Below are positions 53,901 through 62,756 of a DNA stretch of 64,000 bases, piece after piece (the first letter of the stretch is position 1; each line of letters opens with the position of its first letter). The position numbers were made by a program, and so were the translations under genes. The stretch is taken from the NCBI GenBank assembly GCA_001899175.1, contig MKVH01000021.1, positions 124,001-188,000 on the forward strand, written 5' to 3'. The notes beneath the pieces were generated by a model that was given only the letters and a program-made list of their open reading frames with translations, did no database searches and had not been told where the DNA came from. This stretch comes from Candidatus Kapaibacterium thiocyanatum (GTDB lineage: Bacteria; Bacteroidota; Ignavibacteria; Kapaibacteriales; Kapaibacteriaceae).

Positions 53901-56048
53901 TGCACTGTCGGCGAGCTTCGACGTCACCACGGTGGACATGGCTACCTGCGGATCAGGATACGTTCCCGTGAGATCGCCACCGGCAGGGCCACCCGGCGTG
54001 ACGGTGCGTACGAGCACATCCTGTGCCGTCGTCACGCGTCCTGCGGTATCGACGGTGATCCGTGCGGCGTGCTGTGCATCTCCATAGGCGCCGGACGCGA
54101 CTCCTGTCGGCGACATCTTCTGCGACGTCACGGCATCGTCGGCGACCTTCGGCGTCGTCACGGAACCATCGGCAAGCTTCGGTGTCGTCACACTGCCATC
54201 CGCGAGCTTCGACGTCGTCACATTGACGTCCGCGAGCTTCGACGTCGTCACGTTGCCGTCCGCGAGCTTCGACGTCGTCACATTGACGTCCGCGAGCTTC
54301 GACGTCGTCACATTGACGTCCGCGAGCTTCGACGTCGTCACGCTGCCATCGGCAATCTTCGGTGTCGTCACGCTGCCGGCGGCGAGCTTCGCAGTCGTCA
54401 CCGAACTGTCGGCAAACTTCGATGTCGTAACGGAGCTGTCGGCAAGGCGTGGGTTGGGATAGCTGCCCGTGAGATCGCCGCCGGCTGCATTCCCCGGCTC
54501 GACGCCGCGGATATCGACGCTTCTCATCGACGTCACGCGTCCGGCTTCGTCCACGGTGACCAGCTGCGTCTGTGTCGCATTGCCATATGTACCAGGCGCG
54601 ACGCCGGTGGACGTCATCTTGTCGCTGGTGACGGCGGAATCCTGGATCTTCGATGTCCTCACCGCGCCAGCGGCGAACTTGAGCGTCGTGATCGAACCGT
54701 CCTGAAGAGCGAGGGTCGTAACGGCACCGTCGGCGAGCTTGAGGGTCGTCACCGCTCCCGGTGCTATCGCCGGTGTACCGACGCTGCTGTCGGCGATGGC
54801 CACCGTCGTGATCGAACCATCGCGCAGCGACGGATTCGGATAGGTACCGGTGAGATCGCCGCCGGCGGGACCGCCAGGTTGCGTACCGGTGATCGTCGCT
54901 TCACGTGCCGCTGTGATACGCCCCTTCGTGTCCACCGTGATGACGGCCGACTTCGTCGAATCGCCATACATCCCGGCCGTCACACCCGTCGGCGAGAGCT
55001 TGGCCAACGTGATCGACGTGTCCTCCACGATACGTGTCGTGATGGAACCGGGTGCGAGCTTCGCGGTCGTCACACTTCCATCGGCGAGCTTTGCGGTCGT
55101 CACGCTTCCATCGGCGAGCTTCGCGGTCGTCACGCTGCCATCGGCGAGCTTCGCGGTCGTCACACTGCCATCGGCGAGCTTCGCGGTCGTCACGCTTCCA
55201 TCGGCGAGCTTCACGGTCGTCACACTGCCATCGGCGAGCTTCGCGGTCGTCACGCTTCCATCGGCGAGCTTCACGGTCGTCACACTCCCATCGGCAAGCT
55301 TGGGCGTCGTCACACTCCCATCGGCAAGCTTCGACGTCGTCACCGACGTATCCGCGAGCTTCGACGTCGTCACGCTTCCATCGGCCAGTTTCACGGTCGT
55401 GACGCTTCTATCGGCAATCTTCACGGTCGTGATCGCATTCGCAGCGACGTCGAGGCTGACGTCCGGTCCTGAACCCGACGTCACGGCGACACTATTGTCC
55501 GAACTCACGAGCGTCTTCACGCCATCCGGTGTGGAACCGATCCTGATCGTATCACCGGTGCGTACGACGGTGGTACCACCGGAACCGGTCATCGTCACAT
55601 CGCCTTCACGACCGTTGATCGTTCGCACGATACCCCGTACCGACGGCGACAGTGCATAGGCGGTATCGGCGACCTGGGCATTCATGGCATAGGGAACGGA
55701 CGTCAACGCAAGACGCTGCTGAAGTTCCGCACCACCGTCGATCGACAGTGCCAGCCAGTATTGTCGGTCGAACGCCATCGTCAATGGCGTACTGATCCCC
55801 AGCACGACGTCGAAGACACCCGTGAAGGTGTTCACCGTATGTGTTTCCGACCATACGGCAGTGCCGCCGCTGGCGACGTCGTACAGTGCGAAGGCGACGG
55901 TATGGCTTCCCTCCGGTACAGGCTGACCGCCGCCATCCGTCAACAATCCCTGATAGGAAAACGTCCGCGGCTGATTCTGTTGGGCATGGGCGGTTTCACC
56001 AACGAGGATGCAAGCGGCGCAGGCGATAGCGAGGGCAAGATTCTTCAT
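50982..56048 (-). CDS. Giant repeat-fibre protein, paralogue B
   Basis: 1,688 aa from the ATG at 56048, five bases after GGAG; an ATG at 56060 is possible but has no such site. The signal peptide ends near AHAQ. The architecture is the same as paralogue C: an N-terminal beta domain (RTFSYQGLLTDGGG), decapeptide arrays, exactly five GG-type modules (the last reads GGVLTGTYSAP), an IDIAHGGTGA module, a beta-rich C-terminal region and YadA-like repeats (NIGIGYLAG, NILIGEGAL). It ends in MPIVITIIQ. Only 7 bases separate it from paralogue C. The first decapeptide block has 13 units in a row, the most regular stretch in the window. Confidence 0.85.
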   Translation of the reverse strand: MKNLALAIACAACILVGETAHAQQNQPRTFSYQGLLTDGGGQPVPEGSHTVAFALYDVASGGTAVWSETHTVNTFTGVFDVVLGISTPLTMAFDRQYWLALSIDGGAELQQRLALTSVPYAMNAQVADTAYALSPSVRGIVRTINGREGDVTMTGSGGTTVVRTGDTIRIGSTPDGVKTLVSSDNSVAVTSGSGPDVSLDVAANAITTVKIADRSVTTVKLADGSVTTSKLADTSVTTSKLADGSVTTPKLADGSVTTVKLADGSVTTAKLADGSVTTVKLADGSVTTAKLADGSVTTAKLADGSVTTAKLADGSVTTAKLADGSVTTAKLAPGSITTRIVEDTSITLAKLSPTGVTAGMYGDSTKSAVITVDTKGRITAAREATITGTQPGGPAGGDLTGTYPNPSLRDGSITTVAIADSSVGTPAIAPGAVTTLKLADGAVTTLALQDGSITTLKFAAGAVRTSKIQDSAVTSDKMTSTGVAPGTYGNATQTQLVTVDEAGRVTSMRSVDIRGVEPGNAAGGDLTGSYPNPRLADSSVTTSKFADSSVTTAKLAAGSVTTPKIADGSVTTSKLADVNVTTSKLADVNVTTSKLADGNVTTSKLADVNVTTSKLADGSVTTPKLADGSVTTPKVADDAVTSQKMSPTGVASGAYGDAQHAARITVDTAGRVTTAQDVLVRTVTPGGPAGGDLTGTYPDPQVAMSTVVTSKLADSAVTTSKLADANVTTPALASGAVTSQKMSPTGTAGTYGDSSHVARLTIDRAGRTTTAQDVLITNVEPGGPAGGDLSGTYPNPSIAPGAVTTIKLADGSVTTPKLADGNVTTVKLADSAVTTVKVADGNVTTSKLADVNVTTVKLADGNVTTAKLADANVTTAKLADDAVTSQKMSPTGVSVGTYGDSTYVASLTVEASGRVTQAQNVLARGVPPGGPAGGVLTGTYSAPTFAATSGNTIANVINNASTTSLIDIAHGGTGAATILGARTALLPTQTADETFLRTDGTNASWSGINAAFGRGTANRVAIYMAARTLKADNWFIDPVLNTMGIGTQRTDATLNFADLSGQQLAVQSSGPYSSSIGTYPNEMRLTTIPGADHSIEANNGAGTTQNMIIRTNPSGEGRYTVVRNGQPVSALAGSEAHLELYSANSGNPRMETRLSFTQDGQYAGRISYRAASTNGPGQFIFSSHNDAPTSIEHNGTLSMIGSAQDAFITPTSGSSVIYFDSTSRKVLASENGGPFKALNPFGQYVQLNLPFTNWASEDTVSDRSKYLFDVAYASTAPMGPARGARIEGISTAPGNNFANGVHIEVTRVGNGVPRAVVGKGDMIIDSVHGYIIDYSNMKFWRGVSGGTNMYLGGNTGTVPGNTNTIGIGFNALSPMVGNDNIGIGYLAGMILSGGSNNILIGEGALYSSPAASPVTADDNVAVGYMARGRATKTARRTTAVGASTLAIGTTDSLNIAIGQSAGTQIGTGSRNVLIGKDAGMNLTTGNSNVFLGRGVSYGATATSANVAVGRDAGGTGVGLDSMVSIGALHSYTGAMSHGGGVLGARANLQTDSGMVLGGNGGAGYPNVGIGTTKPKRRLDVNGDIIIGTNGTVIEDIIKYPYTLPFGTTPQAFTANQEVILEVPVPGAKVGASVAVTLRADPGNYFQEITTFTGWAYVPVNGTVRFALQPAVYNYTKNTDMPIVITIIQ
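55041..55438 (-). repeat. 13-unit 30-bp tandem repeat array in paralogue B
   Basis: Thirteen consecutive units encode decapeptides of the form KLADGSVTTA. Five adjacent units are identical in protein and differ in DNA only at a few third positions. This favours copy-number change by slippage. Further arrays in this gene lie at about 53,400-53,660 and 54,130-54,450. Confidence 0.93.
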
Positions 56049-56060
56049 GTGCGCTCCCAT

Positions 56061-59000
56061 TTACATCACCGTGATGAAGAAGTCCACCTGCGGCGGATCC
56101 GCGGGGGCATTGAACACGTTCTTGAATTCGATGGTCACCACGTCCGCAGCCGAAACCCGTGCAGTGACCATGATGCCATCCGGAAGATCGGCACTCGGCG
56201 AAAGCAACACGCGCTGGCCGACCTGGGCCCCCGGTGCGGCAACGTTGACGAGGACATGACCACGTGACACGACGTTCGGAGCGTCGACCGTGGAGGTCTG
56301 CCGGAAGATGGATGGTGCGATGACGGAACCTGTGCCGAGTCGCACGGGGCCATTGACATGCAGACGTGCACGCGGACGCGTGACACCGATGCCGACGTTG
56401 GTGTTCGACGTAGCGCCGTTCACACCGGCGATACTTCCGAGCACGATGGCATTGTTCGTATCCACCTGCGCCTTCCATCCGATGGCCATCGATCCGGTGA
56501 GGTTCGGTGTCGTCGTCGTCGTACGCGCACCGATGAACGTATTGCGATCTCCGCCCGTATGTCCGCTACCGGAGTACGCGCCGAGATAGGTATTCTCCGC
56601 ACCGAGCAGGAGGTCGACGCCCGCACTGTCTCCGACGGCCGTCGTCGATGTCGCCCTCTGCGCCGTGCGCAGCGCATCGGTACCGAGTGCTACGTAGCTG
56701 TTGGCGAATCTCATACCGGCCGCTGCACGTGCACCGATACCGACGCCATCGTTGTGTCCCGTGCTGGATGAAGAGTCACCTCCCGATCCGGCACCGACGA
56801 ATGTATTGCGTGGACCCGATCCTCTCGGCGAAACGCCGGCACCGATGAGGACCGACGTGACATGGTTCGCCGTACTGTCGAGCGGTGCGATGTCCGTACC
56901 GATGGCGATCGCATTGGTCGTCAGCATCGGAGAATTGTTCAGGATGTTCTGCCCGATATAGTTCGTGCCATTGTTTGCCGCCCGTCCACCGACTTTCCGG
57001 CCAGCCATGGTATTACCCGTGTTCAACGTCGAGGCGCCAGTCGGCCCGAGACGGATCTGGCCGGGGCTCTGCGTATTGCTGCCTGAGAATACCCTCGAGT
57101 TGCCGATGTTCAGCGACGGCAGCGTGGAGCCACCGTAGAAGTACACGTCGCCGCCGTTGATCTGCATCGCGACGGCCCGTCCTGTGCCGGACGGAATGGC
57201 CTCGAGCGTCAGGCCCGTGGCATCGACGTCACCCACACCCGTGGAGATGGAATTGATCCCTGCGCTGTAGCCGGCTCCTGCCATGGGCTGGAAGTTGATG
57301 TTGAACAGGTAGTTGCTACGGTCCATCACGGTATCGGGTACCGGCGGACCGAGACGCATGTACGTGTCGTTGGTGAAGAGATCGAAGAAGGCCCCACCGT
57401 TCTCCGAGATCTGCAGCTTGTTGGTCGTACCGTTCGTACGGAGCATGAATCCACCGGCGACCGGAGCGATCGACGTGTTGGCCGGCGTTCCGGCGAGGAT
57501 GAGGGCGCCCTGGTTCTCGATCACGTTATAGATCACGTTCAGGCTCATCGTGGTGAACGTTCCGTTGCCCATCGTGGACGATGCGGCATAGTTGAGCGTA
57601 CCCCAGTACTGGTTGCTTTGGTGGAAACGGATGCGTTGTCCGGCGGTCGGATCGCTGACGTTCGTGCTGTGCAGATCGAGGTGCGCCTGTGCGCGGCCGG
57701 CCAGCGTGGAATCCGACGCAGTACCGTAAATACGCAGACGCGGTTCAGCACCCGATGCCATACCGCTGACGCGCATGGTGGGAGAGAACAGGCCGTTCTG
57801 CAGATGTCCGTAGGACACCGTAATGGCATCCGACGCCGTCACGAGGCGGGTATGAACATCGTTCGACGAGTAACCGGTCATGGAGCCGCCGCTCGAGCGG
57901 AGGGCGAGCTTCGCAGCCTGTCCGTTCACACTGATGGGCGCCTTGAGCAATCGGGCACCCGTACCAATGGACAGATAGCTGCCGGCCGAATCCCATACCG
58001 CCGAGGTGGGAGAAACGGACTTCGTCGTCGGCCAGTATGCTGCGACCTGGCCGGTGAAGGCGGCGGATGTACCGACCGTATCGCCGACGCTCTTCCAGAG
58101 AACGTCCGTGCCGTTCGTCGACAGGAATTCCCCTGCATGTCCCGCTTGTGCGGGCAGAAGATTGTTGAGTGCGCCTGAACGCGTATTCGCATTCGTACCG
58201 CCATGGGCGATGTCGAGGACGGACGACGATGCATTGATCGCCGTGACGATGTTGTTCCCCGCAGTCGTGGCGAGTGCGGGATTCGGATAGGTACCCGCAA
58301 GATCGCCACCGGCAGGGCCCCCGGGCTCGACTCCACGGATCGTGACGTTCTGTGCCTGCGTGATCCTTCCCGCGCGATCGATGGTCACCTGACCGGTACG
58401 AAGGCTGTCGCCATAGGTACCCGATAGCACGCCGGTGGGCAACATCTTCTGTGATGTCACGGCGTCGTCAGCAAGAATAGGTGTGGTAACGCTGCTGTCC
58501 CGAAGCTTCGCAGTCATCACGCTGCCATCGGCCAGCTTCGCAGTCGTCACACTGCCATCGGCAAGCTTCGCAGTCGTCACACTGCCATCGGCAAGCTTCG
58601 CAGTCGTCACGCTGCCGTCGGCAAGCTTCGCAGTCGTCACGCTGCCATCGGCAAGCTTCGCAGCCGTCACGGCTCCATCGGCGATGTCGGGTGTACCGAC
58701 GATACCGTCACGGAGTTGCGGATTGGGATAGGTGCTCGTCAGATCACCACCGGCAGGACCGCCGGGTTCCACCGAACGGATGAGCACGGGCTGCGCCGAT
58801 GTGATACGCCCCGTGGCATCGACGGCGATGTGGCCGACGTGTGTGCTGTCACCGTACGTCGATGGTACGACGCCCGTGGGCGACAACTTCTGCGAGGTCA
58901 CGGCATCGTCCTGGATCTTCTGCGTCGTCACGCTGCCGGGCGCAAGTTTCGATGCGGTCACACTACCGTTCGCGAGCTTCGCAGTCGTCACCGCATTCGG

Positions 59001-61109
59001 TGCGATCTGCGGATTCGGGTACGTACCCGTGAGATCGCCACCGGCAGGACCACCGGGCTCGACGTTCGTGATGAGCACGGGTTGGGCCGACGTGATGCGG
59101 CCGGAACGATCGACGGTGATGCGGGCAACGTGTGTGGAATCGGCGTAGGTGCCCGGAACGACGCCCGTCGGTGCCATCTTCGGCGTCGTCACGGCGCCGT
59201 CGGCGATCTTCGGTGTGGTCACCGAACCGTCGGCGAGTTTCGGTGTGGTCACCGAACTGTCGGCGAGTTTTTCGGTCGTCACGGCACCATCGGCAATCTT
59301 CGACGTCGTGACGTTTCCGTCGGCAATCTTCGACGTCGTGGCGTTTCCGTCGGCAATCTTCGGCGTCGTGACATTTCCATCGGCAATCTTCGGCATCGTT
59401 ACCGAACTGTCGGCAAGCTTCGTTGTCGTTACATTTCCGTCGGCAAGCTTCGCTGTCGTCACGGCACCGTCGGCAAGCTTCGACGTCGTGATGGCACCAG
59501 GTGCGATCTGCGGATTCGGATACGTGCCGGCGAGGTCACCACCGGCAGGACCTCCCGGCGTAACGCCGCGGATCGTGAGCGTATCGACGCGCGTGATGCG
59601 GCCCGAGGCATCGACCGTGAGCCGGCGTACCTGCATGGAATCCGTATATGCTCCTGCGATCACACCGCTAGGCGACATCTTCCTCGACGTCACGGTATTG
59701 TCGGCGATCTTCACCGTCGTCACGGCTCCGTCGGCAAGCTTCGCCGTCGTCACGCTGCCATCCTCGATCTTCAACGTGGTGACGGCGCCCGTTGCCAGCT
59801 TCGCAGTCGTCACGGCGCCGTCTGCGATCTTCACCGTCACGACGGCCCCATCGGGGAAATGCTTCGTCACGATCGCACCATCACGGATGGACGGATTCGG
59901 ATAGGTACCGGTAAGGTCACCACCGGCCGCCCCACCTGGCTCCGTACCGGCGATCAGTCGTTCCTCCACACGGATGACGCGACCCTTGTCGTCGATATCC
60001 ACGACGGCCACATGCATGGAATCGCCATAGGTTCCGGATATGCCGACCGTAGGTGACAACTTTTCCGTCGTCACGCTGCCGTCGGCGAACGTTCTCGTCG
60101 TGGCGGCCCTGTCGACGAGCTTCGGCGTCGTCACACTACCATCGGCGAGCTTCGACGTCATCACACTACCGTCGGCGAGCTTCGCAGCCGTCACGCTGCC
60201 ATCGGCGAGCTTCGCAGTCGTCACACTGCCATCGGCAAGCTTCGCAATCGTCACGCTGCCATCGGCGAGTTTTCGTGTCGTGATCGAACTGTCCGCGAGT
60301 TTCACAGTCGTCACACCGTCATCGGCGAGCTTCGTAGTCGTCACGCTGCCATCGGCGAGCTTCGGCGTCGTCCCGGCTCCATCGGCGAGCTTCGCAGTCG
60401 TCACGCTGCCATCGGCGAGCTTCGACGTCGTCACATTGCCGTCGGCGAGCTTCGCAGCCGTCACACTGCCGTCGGCGAGCTTCGCAGTCGTCACGCCACC
60501 GGAGGCGACCGTCACGTCCGTCGTCTCGGCAGCGACAGGGCTGAGCGTCAGCGAAGGATCGGATGCCGTCACGGAGGCGATACCACCCGCAGGACTAGAT
60601 ACGACGATACCGTCGTTCGACGTCGTCACGGTCGTACCGCCCGCCCCCCGCACGACGACGTCGCCTTCGCGACCATTGACGGAGCGCACGACTCCTGTCG
60701 TCGTCGAACGGATCGACATGGCCGTATCGGCCACAGATGCATGAAGGGCGCTGACGACCGTCGTCAACGCGAGGCGCGGCTCCGCTTCGGTGCCATCGGC
60801 GATGGCTATGCCCAGATAGTATTGTTCTGTGAAGGGAGCGATCAGCGGATTGATCGACCCAAGGATCGCCTCGCATCCACCGTTCACCACGGACAACGTA
60901 TGCGTCTCCGTCCAGAACGGAGTACCGCCGCTCGATTCCCGATAGAGCGAGAATGTCACGGCATATCTGCCGCCAGGCAATGGATCGTTGTATATGGACG
61001 TCAGTAGTCCCTGGTAGCGGATCGTTCGCGGCGTATTCTGAGCGAATGCCGTAACGGACGTGAATAGCAGCAGCCCGATCGCTGCGGCCGTCACCAATCG
61101 AAACCTCAT
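56061..61109 (-). CDS. Giant repeat-fibre protein, paralogue A
   Basis: 1,682 aa, ATG with AGGGA upstream. The signal peptide is LVTAAAIGLLLFTSVTAFA. Residues 24-150 form the N-terminal beta domain (RTIRYQGLLTSIYND). Decapeptide block 1 spans about 195-350. Five GGDLTGTYPNP-type modules alternate with DRSGRITSAQ stretches up to about 960, where an LDIAHGGTNA module begins. The C-terminal 700 residues are beta-rich, with YadA-like head repeats (NAIAIGTDIAP, NTFVGAGSG, NTFIGARTT) at about 1370-1555 and a GIGVTRPRARLHVNG segment as in phage tail spikes, but no S74 chaperone domain. The first gene of the 18-kb operon; a promoter-like element lies 45 bases upstream. It is probably an extracellular fibre. 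Confidence 0.86.
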   Translation of the reverse strand: MRFRLVTAAAIGLLLFTSVTAFAQNTPRTIRYQGLLTSIYNDPLPGGRYAVTFSLYRESSGGTPFWTETHTLSVVNGGCEAILGSINPLIAPFTEQYYLGIAIADGTEAEPRLALTTVVSALHASVADTAMSIRSTTTGVVRSVNGREGDVVVRGAGGTTVTTSNDGIVVSSPAGGIASVTASDPSLTLSPVAAETTDVTVASGGVTTAKLADGSVTAAKLADGNVTTSKLADGSVTTAKLADGAGTTPKLADGSVTTTKLADDGVTTVKLADSSITTRKLADGSVTIAKLADGSVTTAKLADGSVTAAKLADGSVMTSKLADGSVTTPKLVDRAATTRTFADGSVTTEKLSPTVGISGTYGDSMHVAVVDIDDKGRVIRVEERLIAGTEPGGAAGGDLTGTYPNPSIRDGAIVTKHFPDGAVVTVKIADGAVTTAKLATGAVTTLKIEDGSVTTAKLADGAVTTVKIADNTVTSRKMSPSGVIAGAYTDSMQVRRLTVDASGRITRVDTLTIRGVTPGGPAGGDLAGTYPNPQIAPGAITTSKLADGAVTTAKLADGNVTTTKLADSSVTMPKIADGNVTTPKIADGNATTSKIADGNVTTSKIADGAVTTEKLADSSVTTPKLADGSVTTPKIADGAVTTPKMAPTGVVPGTYADSTHVARITVDRSGRITSAQPVLITNVEPGGPAGGDLTGTYPNPQIAPNAVTTAKLANGSVTASKLAPGSVTTQKIQDDAVTSQKLSPTGVVPSTYGDSTHVGHIAVDATGRITSAQPVLIRSVEPGGPAGGDLTSTYPNPQLRDGIVGTPDIADGAVTAAKLADGSVTTAKLADGSVTTAKLADGSVTTAKLADGSVTTAKLADGSVMTAKLRDSSVTTPILADDAVTSQKMLPTGVLSGTYGDSLRTGQVTIDRAGRITQAQNVTIRGVEPGGPAGGDLAGTYPNPALATTAGNNIVTAINASSSVLDIAHGGTNANTRSGALNNLLPAQAGHAGEFLSTNGTDVLWKSVGDTVGTSAAFTGQVAAYWPTTKSVSPTSAVWDSAGSYLSIGTGARLLKAPISVNGQAAKLALRSSGGSMTGYSSNDVHTRLVTASDAITVSYGHLQNGLFSPTMRVSGMASGAEPRLRIYGTASDSTLAGRAQAHLDLHSTNVSDPTAGQRIRFHQSNQYWGTLNYAASSTMGNGTFTTMSLNVIYNVIENQGALILAGTPANTSIAPVAGGFMLRTNGTTNKLQISENGGAFFDLFTNDTYMRLGPPVPDTVMDRSNYLFNINFQPMAGAGYSAGINSISTGVGDVDATGLTLEAIPSGTGRAVAMQINGGDVYFYGGSTLPSLNIGNSRVFSGSNTQSPGQIRLGPTGASTLNTGNTMAGRKVGGRAANNGTNYIGQNILNNSPMLTTNAIAIGTDIAPLDSTANHVTSVLIGAGVSPRGSGPRNTFVGAGSGGDSSSSTGHNDGVGIGARAAAGMRFANSYVALGTDALRTAQRATSTTAVGDSAGVDLLLGAENTYLGAYSGSGHTGGDRNTFIGARTTTTTPNLTGSMAIGWKAQVDTNNAIVLGSIAGVNGATSNTNVGIGVTRPRARLHVNGPVRLGTGSVIAPSIFRQTSTVDAPNVVSRGHVLVNVAAPGAQVGQRVLLSPSADLPDGIMVTARVSAADVVTIEFKNVFNAPADPPQVDFFITVM
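60050..60510 (-). repeat. 30-bp tandem repeat array in paralogue A
   Basis: About fifteen consecutive 30-bp units encode KLADGSVTTA-type decapeptides. Smaller arrays in the same gene lie at about 58,490-58,680 (six units, nearly identical) and 59,175-59,490. Confidence 0.9.
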
Positions 61110-61153
61110 GACGATCCCTGGAGTGTAGGCGCGTTTCCCGGAAAAAAGCGTTG

Positions 61154-61161
61154 CAAACTTA
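61154..61161 (-). promoter_or_regulatory. Candidate -7 element of the fibre operon
   Basis: TAAGTTTG on the minus strand fits TAnnTTTG and lies 45 bases before the start of paralogue A. A good -33 TTG at the normal distance is not seen. The rest of 61,162-61,496 shows no gene. Confidence 0.45.
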
Positions 61162-61496
61162 CTCGGGAATCAGCCAACGAAGAACGTAGTTCTACGCGAA
61201 ATACCGTATTACATACGCATATTTTTTGCACATAACGTCGGATACGGCCCTGCGTTCCGATTCGATAAGCTTAGTGATACCAAGCCACTATGCAGGCACC
61301 AAACCGCATGGACACACAGGTGATATCATGCGGTAGATTACCGGGAATACCCACAATCGGGGATGTAAATCAGATTAGTATAACGCCGTGGTATAGCACT
61401 ATCGATACTTTCCATATCGGAACGATACTGTCGCCCGATACATTCATTCGGGAATGGTCCGTACCGAGAGGCCAGCGCGCTCATTCAATCCGGCCA

Positions 61497-61535
61497 AAAA
61501 AAAGGCCGAAATCCACTTGCATATGGACTTCGGCC
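61497..61535 (-). terminator. Intrinsic terminator downstream of the glycosyltransferase
   Basis: On the minus strand the stem AGGCCGAAGTCCA / TGGATTTCGGCCT (one G-T pair) with an 8-base loop is followed by a run of T. It is a strong terminator for transcripts coming from the glycosyltransferase gene. Confidence 0.9.
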
Positions 61536-61558
61536 TGAAGCTTGGTGCTCCCTCGGGG

Positions 61559-61599
61559 ACTAATGTTGATTTTCTTTAACTAGTGAAAAATCAACTAGT
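61559..61599 (-). other. AT-rich hairpin in the glycosyltransferase 3' region
   Basis: ACTAGTTGATTTT and AAAATCAACATTAGT pair over 13 bases with a 2-base bulge. Between it and the terminator lies GTCCCCGAGGGAGCACC, which resembles a tRNA 3' end. It may be part of a structured 3' untranslated region, a small RNA or an old integration site; I cannot decide. Confidence 0.4.
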
Positions 61600-61679
61600 T
61601 GCGAACGGTATGGCTTTCTATGCTGACGATTTTGCTGACGAAATACCCTGCCATGGGGCGATTGCGGGGCGTTGGCACC

Positions 61680-62756
61680 TCACATTCCCGTAGTCTCTGG
61701 AAGACGCAGGCCACTTCGTCGATAGACATCGAGAAGTCTCGGTAGAATGTCCTCACCTGTCCGCCTGGGCAGCGGCAGCCTGCCGAGCTGGACGTCAAGG
61801 ACTGCTTCCCGTAGAGCGCGCAGTAGATCGGTATCGGAGCCGTTCGCGAATAGACGGCATCCGGGAAGGCGTGGTACGGCATCCGAGCCGATGGCGATAC
61901 GACCGCATTCCAGTGCTTCGGACAGTGTGAGACTCGGCCCACCTTCCGTACGTGTAGGCCGTACGACGATATGCGAATGCAGGACGGCGGGAAGGAGTGG
62001 GCCACGGTGGCCGTTCACCAGATGGATTCCTGCGTCCTGCTCTGCCATACGTTGCCATTCTGCGTAGAGATCATGATTGACGACGTCGTTGCCCACGACG
62101 ATGAGCAACGAGACATCCGGTGCCGTATGGCGGAGGTCGGTGACGGCTTTCAACAGAACATCGATCCCGTAGAGATCTTCACCGCCAAAGCGTACGACAC
62201 GGCCGGCATTAGCGACGATGCGTACGGGTGCGTTCGTCCAGGCGGACGGAATGGATGTGTCAAGCGGGCGTTCACGCTCGAATGACGAGACGGGAAGGTT
62301 GGACGGGATCACCGTACAGTGATCCCGTTGGACACCGATGAGTTCGGCAAGGGAAGAGCGCACTTCTTCACTGATACAGATGATCGTCGCCGCTTCGTCA
62401 TACGCCCGACGCAGGGCGTTCCGGATCAGTCCGTTGGTGAAGACATCGCGTGGACGGAATGAATGCAGTGTAACGATGTACGGGATGTGGTGATGCCGCC
62501 AGTATCGTGAAGCCAATAGAGCCGTCTTCCAGTTCCCTTCGTCACTATGGTAGTGGACGATACTCCCCGGCTTACCGATCCCCCGCGCTACGTCGAATAG
62601 TGAGACCTTCGAGATCGGCAGTGCCGTGTCCGGTACCCCCGTCAGGGAAAAGCCACGGACATCGATGTTGCGCTCGATCAGACATTCGAGTAGGCGAACA
62701 GCATGGATGGCCACGCCGCCGTATGGGGGAGGAAACAAAGAGAGAAGATTGAGCAT
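61680..62756 (-). CDS. GT4-type glycosyltransferase
   Basis: 358 aa, ATG start. It has the GT-B two-domain layout: MLNLLSLFPPPYGGVAIHAVRLLE at the N-terminus (given in two overlapping parts of the acceptor domain) and the nucleotide-sugar site TRTEGGPSLTLSEALECG near residue 275, with the two Glu residues in the usual ExxxxxxxE spacing. It transfers a sugar in polysaccharide or glycolipid synthesis. Donor and acceptor are unknown and no other polysaccharide gene lies nearby. It could decorate the neighbouring fibre system, but that is only proximity. Confidence 0.85.
   Translation of the reverse strand: MLNLLSLFPPPYGGVAIHAVRLLECLIERNIDVRGFSLTGVPDTALPISKVSLFDVARGIGKPGSIVHYHSDEGNWKTALLASRYWRHHHIPYIVTLHSFRPRDVFTNGLIRNALRRAYDEAATIICISEEVRSSLAELIGVQRDHCTVIPSNLPVSSFERERPLDTSIPSAWTNAPVRIVANAGRVVRFGGEDLYGIDVLLKAVTDLRHTAPDVSLLIVVGNDVVNHDLYAEWQRMAEQDAGIHLVNGHRGPLLPAVLHSHIVVRPTRTEGGPSLTLSEALECGRIAIGSDAVPRLPGCRLFANGSDTDLLRALREAVLDVQLGRLPLPRRTGEDILPRLLDVYRRSGLRLPETTGM

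Noticed and set aside
55041-55438. CRISPR-like regular repeats
   Set aside because: The units are directly adjacent, in frame with a protein, and have no unique spacers or cas genes.
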